This document shows positions 7,865-14,788 of a stretch of 16,718 nucleotides of DNA, piece after piece. Each line of letters begins with the position of its first letter. The stretch's first letter is position 1. The position numbers and the translations under genes are program-made. The notes beneath the pieces are model-generated. The model made no database searches, was not told the origin of the DNA, and saw only the letters and a program-made list of their open reading frames with translations. Origin of the DNA: SAT2750 sp963581185 (lineage in GTDB: Bacteria > Planctomycetota > Planctomycetia > Pirellulales > Pirellulaceae); contig CAUZOB010000109.1 of the NCBI GenBank assembly GCA_963581185.1, forward strand, positions 1 through 16,718, given 5' to 3'.

Positions 7865-8224
7865 CGCTTGTCATCCTCTGGGAAGCTACGGGGGAGGGCA
7901 TAAGTGGCGTGTTGGCCGGGAAAAGCTACCTGAAACGTCAAATCGTCATAACGGTTATCGGGGACCTAACCGGCAAACTTGGACATTTCTACCTGGACTC
8001 TCGGCAATTAACTGGAAAAATCCTTATGACCAGCGCAAATGTACTATCATGGGCAAACTGGGATAGCCGTGGTAAACGGGGAGCTGTTGGGCAGCCACAT
8101 CTCACCTTTGAGTGGCCCATCAATTCTCATTGCTGTAGCCCTCCCGGGTACCGCCGATAAAGAGGAATGACTGCGTGTGCCTCCCACTCTGGGGGAGTCG
8201 CGTCAATATCAGTGGAGACCCAGC
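7865..8224. promoter_or_regulatory. Divergent spacer between the lipoprotein and TPR/CHAT-like genes
   Basis: About 360 nt without a credible gene (312 nt if the GTG at 8177 is used). Open frames across it have no recognisable protein features. The part around 7985-8050 is more AT-rich than its surroundings, as promoter regions often are, and 7952-7972 holds a 6-bp inverted repeat (CGGTTA/TAACCG, 9-nt loop). I could not find a -35/-10 pair with good spacing in either direction. Promoters for both flanking genes are expected here. Confidence 0.4.
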
Positions 8225-11200
8225 ATGTCAGCAGTTTCACTTCCTGGGCAGGTTCGCCGCTCGAGACCCGTCGGCCGATCCCTGCCGTTCGTACTGGCTG
8301 CCATGCTGGCAGCCTGCTGCCTCCCCTCCCAGCAGGCCTGGTCGCAGAATTCTTCGGCTGTTCCACGAGGCGACTATTTTCTCGCCAAGTCGATGATGCA
8401 GGATGGCGACTTTCAGCGCGCAGGTGCTGGCTTCCGATCAGCAGCACGAAGTGGCATCCGGAGCACGGAAGGACGCTGGGTCGACTCGATCTGCTACTAC
8501 GCCATGATGGGTGAGTGCATGTACCAGATGGGCCTGACAGCACCGGCCCTGGAGAACTACGAGAACGCACTCAAACTCTTCGTGGCCCACCAGCAATGGC
8601 TGACAGCACTCGATTTCCCTGCCGTCATTCAGCCATCAAACCGGGCACGCAAGCAAGTCACCTGGGCCGTCAGCCAACGCCGCTCGGCTCCTGGCAAAAT
8701 CCCTAACACGATCAACAGTCTGCAGGGCCGGTTTGACAACCTCCGTGTGCTGGCCCAGGGAGGAGTCTACGTCCCCTTGCAGTTGTTCCCGATTCATGCC
8801 GAAGAGATTATCGAGTGCACGACGCTGGCGATACGACGGCGGAATGAGATCATGGGGGCAACCTGCCGGTTTTCGCCACTGACTGTGCAGGTGCTCGAAG
8901 CACTGCTGCGACGCCCGGCACCGGCCAACCACTGGTCCCAGTCGTGGATCAGCCTGCAACTGGGATTGGCGTATGTCTCGGCGGGCAAGGTCCCCGAGGC
9001 AATCGCCGAGCTGCAGCAGTCGTTGATGATCGGTGGTCAACTGGATCACAACCTGACCTGCATCGCATTGCTGGAACTGGGAAAGCTGGCGTTTTACCAG
9101 GAGCAGTATCCGCAGGCCGCAACTTACCTGGTTGAAGCATCGATATCGGCGGGCTGGTTCGAGCAGTACTGGATTGCCGAGGAGGCACTCAGCTGGGCCT
9201 CGCGTGCCCACCAGGTCAGTGGTGGCAAGGGCCTCTTTGCTCCCTTGCCTGAAGCGGCCGTCTGGGCTCGCAGCGACTCACGCTTCATGGAAGCATCGAT
9301 CTACGTTTCAGCGGCGGAGAATTTTGTCGCAGAGCGTGAGCCGGCCAAGGCACTGGCGATGCTCGATCGAGCTGCCACCGCCATGCGACGACACGATATG
9401 GCCCGCGGCCGAGTGGCTGCCCGCATGGCCTACGTGACCGCTGTAGCCAGTTTCCAGCGGGGGCAAATGGAATCAGGAAACGCGGCCCTGGCGGACCTGC
9501 TCAACTTCCAGGCCCAGTCGTCCCACTGGCTGATACAAGTCGCCCAAGCGGACGCCCTGTTTACCAGTGGGGTTATTTCGGAACGAGGAGCCGATGCTCT
9601 CTTCGCTCATGTGCTGCGCGAACCAACCTCGGCCGACTGGGTTGTCCAGCCGGTCGAAACACTCAGCTACTCGCTGTCCCCCAGAGGCCTGCCACTGGAA
9701 CACTGGTTTCAGGTTGTTTTGCAACGCAAGGAATACGAACGGGCGCTGGAAATTAGCGATCGCATTCGCCGGCACCGCTTCTACAGCCGGCTCCCGCTGG
9801 GTGGGCGCCTGCTCGCCCTCCGCTGGGTGCTGGAAGCTCCCGAGGATGGTATCTCGCCGGTGGCACTACTCCAGCGACAGGACCTGCTCAATCGCTATCC
9901 GAATTACCGACAGGTCTCCGAGCGGGCTGACATGATCCAACAGCAGATTCGCCAGCTACCTGACATGGACGCCGATGCCGAGCAGACAATCCAACGCAAG
10001 GAGATGTACCGACAACTGGCAACACTCTCCAACGCCCAGGAGATCATCATGCAGGAAATCGCCCTGCAGGGAGATGCTGCCCAGTTCTGCTTCCCACGTA
10101 TTCGGGATGTCAAACAGCTGCAGCAGGCGATTCCCGCAGGCCAGATGGTGCTGGTGTTTTTCCAGACCACCCGTGCCACGCTGGTGTTTGCCCTCACCAA
10201 GCAGAAGTACGAGTACTGGCAGCTCGCCTCAACCGGCAAGCTTCAGCTGGAAATGAAGAACCTGCTTCGTGCGATCGGCAACTATGACAAGAACACCGAC
10301 GTTAAGGTTGCAGATCTCAAGAGCAACGGCTGGCGAGAACACTCCAGCAAGATCACCGGGATGCTGTTTGCCGGTGCGCCACCGACGCTGCTGGATAACG
10401 TGCAGCAGCTGATCATCGTTCCCGATGGCCCGCTCTGGTACCTGCCATTTGAAACACTGATTTACGACGACGAGCTGTTGATCGAGCGGACATCGATTCG
10501 CTACGCTCCCTACCTCTCGCTGGCACTCGGTGATGGCCGTCATCAGCGGGCCTTGCCACGCACCGCTTTCCTGGCAGGAGCCATGGTCCCGGGTGCGGAC
10601 GAGCTGATCGCAGAACAGGGATCCGAACAATTTCAGGCCGCAGTCAAGGACTCGGTGCGACTTGTCGGCGAGCTGCCTGGACCTTCCAGCATCGTAGCGG
10701 GCGACTACGAACGGTTATTCGTGATGGCTGATCTGGATGATGCCTCGCGGTTGCCATTCAACCTGCCGGTCGTGCCACTCGATCGTGGTAAGCCTGGCAG
10801 TAACCTGGCCAGCTGGTTGTCACTGCCCTGGGGCCGCTGCCAGCAGATTAGCCTGCCCGCATTTCATACCCCCGCGGAGAACAGCCTCAAGCGTGGGGGT
10901 ACAGGTGAGGAAGTTTTCCTCACCATCAATGGCCTGATGGCCAGCGGTGCTCGTACCGTGGTACTCAGTCGCTGGCGCAATGGTGGCAAGACAACCTACG
11001 ACTTGATGCGAGAATTTGCCATGCGACTGCCCGATATGGCACCAGAAATCGCCTGGCGTGAAGGGGTGCTCGAGATCATGCAACAGCCGCTCGATCCGGC
11101 ACTCGAACCGCGCGTGAATGGCACTGCCGAGCAACTACTGACAAACCACCCCTGGTTCTGGGCCGGCTATATTGTCAGCGACACCACGCTGACTCCCGGC

Positions 11201-11581
11201 CAGCCACAGCCGGTGGATAACGTAGCCGATGCCATCGCACCGAATCCTGGCAGGCAACCTGCAGCAGAGCAGCAGAATCAAGCGAACCCCGCCGGTAAAA
11301 AGGTCGATCCTTTCGGAGCACGACCTGCTGCACCCGCCGGTAAAAAGGTTGATCCCTTTGGAGCACGACCTGCTGCACCCGCCGGCAAAAAGGTTGATCC
11401 CTTTGGAGCACGACCTGCTGCACCTGCCGGTAAAAAGGTTGATCCCTTTGGAGCACGACCTGCTGTGGCCCCCAAGCCGGCTGATCCCTTCGGTGGCAAG
11501 GCTCCGGTACCAGGTGTCCTGCCGCGGCCAGGGCAGGGCTTTGGAGTAAAACCTGTGGCCCCGCCAGCGCGCCCCCGCTAG
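8225..11581 (+). CDS. TPR-rich exported protein with a degenerate CHAT domain
   Basis: A 1118-aa protein. A basic N-terminus and hydrophobic segment (about 20-40, ending AWSQN) look like a signal peptide. Residues from about 45 to 600 are helical, TPR-like repeats, for example around 'LGLAYVSAGKVPEAIAELQQSL' split across two helices. A CHAT-type caspase-like domain spans about 620-1000: 'LIIVPDGPLWYLPFETL', then 'GLMASGARTVVLSRWRNGG' and 'HPWFWAGYI'. The block that normally holds the catalytic Cys ('LSAC'-like) reads L877-P-A-F880, and the expected catalytic His position appears to be Asp836, so protease activity is doubtful. The C-terminus is Pro/Ala-rich with four 15-residue repeats. Start choice: ATG 8225 has GGAG at 8214-8217 with 7-nt spacing; GTG 8177 (16 residues longer, with GAGGA 10 nt upstream) is possible. 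The function is unknown; TPR/CHAT proteins generally act as scaffolds or regulated proteases. Confidence 0.88.
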   Translation: MSAVSLPGQVRRSRPVGRSLPFVLAAMLAACCLPSQQAWSQNSSAVPRGDYFLAKSMMQDGDFQRAGAGFRSAARSGIRSTEGRWVDSICYYAMMGECMYQMGLTAPALENYENALKLFVAHQQWLTALDFPAVIQPSNRARKQVTWAVSQRRSAPGKIPNTINSLQGRFDNLRVLAQGGVYVPLQLFPIHAEEIIECTTLAIRRRNEIMGATCRFSPLTVQVLEALLRRPAPANHWSQSWISLQLGLAYVSAGKVPEAIAELQQSLMIGGQLDHNLTCIALLELGKLAFYQEQYPQAATYLVEASISAGWFEQYWIAEEALSWASRAHQVSGGKGLFAPLPEAAVWARSDSRFMEASIYVSAAENFVAEREPAKALAMLDRAATAMRRHDMARGRVAARMAYVTAVASFQRGQMESGNAALADLLNFQAQSSHWLIQVAQADALFTSGVISERGADALFAHVLREPTSADWVVQPVETLSYSLSPRGLPLEHWFQVVLQRKEYERALEISDRIRRHRFYSRLPLGGRLLALRWVLEAPEDGISPVALLQRQDLLNRYPNYRQVSERADMIQQQIRQLPDMDADAEQTIQRKEMYRQLATLSNAQEIIMQEIALQGDAAQFCFPRIRDVKQLQQAIPAGQMVLVFFQTTRATLVFALTKQKYEYWQLASTGKLQLEMKNLLRAIGNYDKNTDVKVADLKSNGWREHSSKITGMLFAGAPPTLLDNVQQLIIVPDGPLWYLPFETLIYDDELLIERTSIRYAPYLSLALGDGRHQRALPRTAFLAGAMVPGADELIAEQGSEQFQAAVKDSVRLVGELPGPSSIVAGDYERLFVMADLDDASRLPFNLPVVPLDRGKPGSNLASWLSLPWGRCQQISLPAFHTPAENSLKRGGTGEEVFLTINGLMASGARTVVLSRWRNGGKTTYDLMREFAMRLPDMAPEIAWREGVLEIMQQPLDPALEPRVNGTAEQLLTNHPWFWAGYIVSDTTLTPGQPQPVDNVADAIAPNPGRQPAAEQQNQANPAGKKVDPFGARPAAPAGKKVDPFGARPAAPAGKKVDPFGARPAAPAGKKVDPFGARPAVAPKPADPFGGKAPVPGVLPRPGQGFGVKPVAPPARPR
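11288..11467 (+). repeat. Four tandem 45-bp units encoding PAGKKVDPFGARPAA
   Basis: Four in-frame units of exactly 45 bp (starting 11288, 11333, 11378 and 11423) encode the 15-residue repeat PAGKKVDPFGARPAA. The last unit ends in PAV. Units 2-4 are nearly identical at DNA level, including synonymous sites, while unit 1 differs at several third positions, which points to recent duplication. A decayed fifth copy ('KPADPFGGK') follows. The repeat lies in the Pro/Ala-rich tail, outside the CHAT domain, and is likely to vary in copy number. Confidence 0.95.
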
Positions 11582-11614
11582 TCTGTCCAGCTGGCGGTGC
11601 AGAGAGATTTTGTC

Positions 11615-11636
11615 TTGGGAACCGCAACTTTCCCAA
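11615..11636. terminator. 7-bp hairpin after the CHAT-like gene
   Basis: TTGGGAA (11615-11621) pairs with TTCCCAA (11630-11636) across an 8-nt loop, 33 nt after the stop codon of the CHAT-like gene. No T-run follows. It could be a terminator, or part of the leader or operator of the next gene. If it does not stop transcription, the CHAT-like gene and module 2 would form one operon. Confidence 0.35.
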
Positions 11637-11758
11637 CTCAGCTGGGTTTACAATAGTGGGCAAGGGACTCATCCATTCGCGGATCTCGACCAATCAGGGG
11701 CTTGTTGTTCGATAAGATCGAGCAGGGGTCGATCCGCCCTGAGAGAGGAACTGGTGGG

Positions 11759-13378
11759 ATGCACAGTCTATGCCGCAGCGCAGGTGCGCTCTTTCTGCTG
11801 GTACTCACCAGCCTGTTTTTTACCGACAGCCTGGCAGCTCAAACGCCTCAGCAGACAGCCCTGCAGGTCGACCAGCTGTTAGCCGAGGAGACCGGATCGG
11901 CCCCGGCAGCGTCGGCCAGCGACGAAGTCTTTCTGCGTCGGGCCTTCCTGGACCTGGTAGGGCAGCTGCCGACCAGCGAGGAAGTCCTGGCTTTTTCACT
12001 TGATCCAGGCACGGGCAAGCGAGTCCGGCTCGTCCAGCAACTGCTCGACGACGATGACTTTGGCAGGAACTGGGGTCGCTACTGGCGCGACGTAATCATG
12101 TACCGCCGCACGGACGACCGAGCTGGTCTGGCACAGGGGTCACTGGAATCGTTCCTGGTCGAGCAGCTGAATAACGACACCTCCTGGAGCTCGATTGCCC
12201 GTCAGCTGATCACCGCCGCCGGCGATGTCCGCGAGGATGGCCGGAATGGCCTGATCATGGCTCAGGGTGGTCGGCCGGAAGAGACAGTCGCCGAGGTTTC
12301 CCGTATTTTCCTGGGAATCCAGATCCAGTGTGCCCAGTGTCACGATCACCCCTTCGATCGCTGGACGCGGGAGCAGTTTCATCAGCTGGCCGCCTTTTTC
12401 CCTCGCGTCGCCGTCCGTCCCCAGATGACTCCGGTGCGAAGCTTCATTGTGGTCGCCAGCGATACACCACCTCGCCAGCGACGGCAAAACAACAACAACC
12501 GATTCGTCGGCAGCCTCGAGCACTACATGCCTGACCTCGATGACCCCACGGCGCAGGGGACCCTGATGCAACCTGAGTTCTTCGCCACCGGTCAAACACT
12601 CCAGACAGGCAGCAGCGATGCAGCGCGGCGGGAAAGCCTGGCGGACTGGATGACCGATCCTGAAAATCCCTGGTTCGCCCGTGCTCTCGTCAACCGTGTC
12701 TGGTCGGAGCTTGTCGGTGAAGGCTTCTACGAGCCTGTCGATGACATTGGGCCGGATCGCCAGTGCAGTGCAGCCAAGACCATGGCCCTGCTCTGCGATC
12801 AACTGGTGGTCAATGACTACGACCTCAAGTGGTTGATCGAGACCATCCTGTCGACACGGGTTTACCAGTCAGCAGCAGCTGACCGCCGTGCACCGGACGA
12901 GCTCCCATTCCAGGCCAATTATGCCCAGCGGCTGCGTGCTGACCAGCTCTTCAACTCACTGCTATGTGTCTTCGATATCCCGGATCCCACACCCCAGAGG
13001 GCAGCGGCCAACTACGGCCGAGCTTCCCGTTCGACACCACGTGCGCTGTTTCAAAGGACCTTTGGTTACGACCCCAGCACACGCCGCGATGAAGTCGGTG
13101 GTTCTATCCCGCAGGCCCTGGCGATGATGAATTCGAGCTTCGTCAACCAGCAGATAAGTGCCCGGCCCGGTCGCTTGCTGGGTGACTTGATGGCCGAAGT
13201 TCGCAGTGACCGTCAGCTGGTCGAGGAATTGTATATCAAGGTTCTTTCGCGCCAGCCCAGCCGTGAAGAATTGAAACTCTGCCTCGACTATCGCCGCAGC
13301 GTGCCGGACCGGGCTGAGGCGTTTGAGGATATTCTCTGGGCCTTGATTAACCATGCCGATTTTATCTATCGCAATTGA
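11759..13378 (+). CDS. Short PSCyt2 (DUF1549)-PSD1 (DUF1553) exported protein
   Basis: A 539-aa protein with a clean Sec signal peptide (MHSLCRSAGALFLLVLTSL, cleavage near SLAAQ). The PSCyt2/DUF1549 domain (about 35-205) contains 'FLRRAFLDLVGQLPT' and the motif C191-A-Q-C194-H195-D-H-P. The PSD1/DUF1553 domain (about 289-537) contains 'ARALVNRVWSELVGEGF'. Compared with the module 1 protein it lacks the N-terminal PSCyt1 cytochrome domain and the discoidin-like insert, and is about half as long. The start at ATG 11759 is preferred because the signal peptide begins there and GAGAGGA lies about 10 nt upstream; a TTG at 11702 would add 19 residues with no signal-peptide character. The DUF1501 partner starts 57 nt downstream. 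Confidence 0.93.
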   Translation: MHSLCRSAGALFLLVLTSLFFTDSLAAQTPQQTALQVDQLLAEETGSAPAASASDEVFLRRAFLDLVGQLPTSEEVLAFSLDPGTGKRVRLVQQLLDDDDFGRNWGRYWRDVIMYRRTDDRAGLAQGSLESFLVEQLNNDTSWSSIARQLITAAGDVREDGRNGLIMAQGGRPEETVAEVSRIFLGIQIQCAQCHDHPFDRWTREQFHQLAAFFPRVAVRPQMTPVRSFIVVASDTPPRQRRQNNNNRFVGSLEHYMPDLDDPTAQGTLMQPEFFATGQTLQTGSSDAARRESLADWMTDPENPWFARALVNRVWSELVGEGFYEPVDDIGPDRQCSAAKTMALLCDQLVVNDYDLKWLIETILSTRVYQSAAADRRAPDELPFQANYAQRLRADQLFNSLLCVFDIPDPTPQRAAANYGRASRSTPRALFQRTFGYDPSTRRDEVGGSIPQALAMMNSSFVNQQISARPGRLLGDLMAEVRSDRQLVEELYIKVLSRQPSREELKLCLDYRRSVPDRAEAFEDILWALINHADFIYRN

Positions 13379-13435
13379 CCGTGGTCACCAGACTGGTCAT
13401 CCCGGGGGCAGCAGCAGGCAGAGGAACAAGCAACG

Positions 13436-14713
13436 ATGAAGGATAGAAACCAGATGCTCAATCGCAGCGGCACCGACCGACGCGGTTTCCTGGCAGCCAT
13501 GGCAGCCAGCGGGGCAGCAGTCAGCGGTCTTGATATACGAGCTGCGCTGGGGAGCCAGGCAGCTCTCTTGAGCAACAAGCCGCGTGCCTGCATCCTGCTC
13601 TGGATGCAGGGCGGTCCCAGCCAGTTTGAAACGCTCTCGCCCAAGCCGGGCCAAAGCAGCGGAGGGGAGACCCAGGCGATTGCCAGCTCCGTGGCGGGCA
13701 TCCAGGTCGCTGAAAACATGCCGCGCGTGGCTGCCGCCATGAAGGATATCTGCCTGATTCGCTCGATGAACAGCAAGGAGGGGAGCCACCCGCGTGCCTC
13801 CTACCTGGTGCACACCGGCTATGTGCCAACCGCCACGATCAAGTACCCCACGATTGGCTCGCAGATTGCTTTTCAGCTGGGTGACAAGGAGAGCCAGTTG
13901 CCCTCCTTTGTACGTGTCGGCCAGATTCGAAATGGTGCAGGAGCAGGCATGCTGGGCGTCGATTACGACCCCTTCCTGATGGCAGATGCCCGCCGGACTC
14001 CTGATAACACAACACTGACAACAAGCGACGACCGATATCGCCGCCGACTTTCCTTGCTGGGCCAGCTGCACGATGTCCACGCCGAAGGTGAGCAGCAGGT
14101 GAGCAATCATCGCAAGGTCTACGGCAAGGCATCGAAGATGGTCTTGAGCCCGCAGATGAAGGCCTTCGATCTGTCTGAGGAAACGGCCAGCATTCGACAG
14201 AGTTACGGTGAGTCATCCTTTGCCTCCGGTTGCCTGCTGGCTCGGCGACTGGTGGAAACCGGCGTCTCCTGTGTAGAAGTCGCTGTCGGTAACTGGGACA
14301 CACACCAGGATAACTTCAGCCGATCCAGCGAGCTCTGCCAGCAAATGGATCAGCCCTACGCTTTCCTGCTCCAGGACCTCAAGCAACGAGGACTGCTGGA
14401 GAGCACGCTGGTCGTCTGGATGGGCGAGTTTGGCCGTACGCCCAGGATCAATTCACGTGGTGGCCGCGACCATTATCCCCGCGCCTACAATGTGGCGCTG
14501 GCTGGAGCGGGTGTGCATGGCGGCCAGGTGATCGGTACCACGGATGCCAGCGGAAGTACGGTCACAGATCAGCCAGTCGATGTGCCTGACCTGCTACGTA
14601 CGATCTTTCAGGCGCTGCGAGTCGACGCGGACCTTGAGCACATGAGCAGCGTGGGCAGGCCGGTCCCAGTGGTCGAAGGGGGCAGTGTGGTCGAGCGAGT
14701 GTTCACCGGCTAA
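13436..14713 (+). CDS. DUF1501 Tat-exported protein (module 2)
   Basis: A 425-aa DUF1501 protein, about 60 residues shorter than the one in module 1. It has a twin-arginine signal (D14-R15-R16-G-F-L) and hydrophobic stretch, so Tat export is expected. Conserved blocks are 'MQGGPSQFETLSPKPG', 'GNWDTHQDN' (D288, H290), 'GEFGRTP' (E331) and 'GRDHY' (D345, H346). In the first block the position occupied by D82 in module 1 is S68, so one probable metal-site acid is missing or shifted. GAGGAA lies about 9 nt before the ATG, a good ribosome site. The gene follows its PSCyt2-PSD1 partner after 57 nt and is likely co-transcribed with it. The substrate is unknown. Confidence 0.94.
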   Translation: MKDRNQMLNRSGTDRRGFLAAMAASGAAVSGLDIRAALGSQAALLSNKPRACILLWMQGGPSQFETLSPKPGQSSGGETQAIASSVAGIQVAENMPRVAAAMKDICLIRSMNSKEGSHPRASYLVHTGYVPTATIKYPTIGSQIAFQLGDKESQLPSFVRVGQIRNGAGAGMLGVDYDPFLMADARRTPDNTTLTTSDDRYRRRLSLLGQLHDVHAEGEQQVSNHRKVYGKASKMVLSPQMKAFDLSEETASIRQSYGESSFASGCLLARRLVETGVSCVEVAVGNWDTHQDNFSRSSELCQQMDQPYAFLLQDLKQRGLLESTLVVWMGEFGRTPRINSRGGRDHYPRAYNVALAGAGVHGGQVIGTTDASGSTVTDQPVDVPDLLRTIFQALRVDADLEHMSSVGRPVPVVEGGSVVERVFTG

Positions 14714-14719
14714 TGGGTT

Positions 14720-14738
14720 TGTCCGCCAAAAACGGACA
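14720..14738. terminator. Weak hairpin between convergent genes
   Basis: TGTCCG (14720-14725) pairs with CGGACA (14733-14738) around a 7-nt loop, 6 nt after the stop of the DUF1501 gene and 50 nt from the stop of the convergent gene. The loop contains a run of five A and there is no T-run after the stem on the plus strand. A terminator role is plausible from position only. Confidence 0.3.
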
Positions 14739-14788
14739 GAGCTTAGATCACGGCGCCGCTGACCTGATAGCCTCATGACCACGGACCC

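Noticed and set aside
7831..8160. A 109-aa plus-strand open frame in the spacer before the CHAT-like gene.
   Set aside because: It overlaps the lipoprotein start on the other strand, has no recognisable features, and covers the region expected to hold promoters.
11288..11467. Possible CRISPR array, because of regular repeats.
   Set aside because: The units are directly adjacent with no spacers and stay in frame within a coding sequence, so this is a coding minisatellite.
11649..11654. TACAAT as a -10 promoter box before module 2.
   Set aside because: No acceptable -35 hexamer is found at 16-18 nt upstream, so a single hexamer match is not enough.
11175..11693. Minus-strand open frames with repeated peptides (also 11278-11499).
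   Set aside because: The repeated peptides only mirror the 45-bp tandem DNA repeat of the CHAT-like gene on the other strand.
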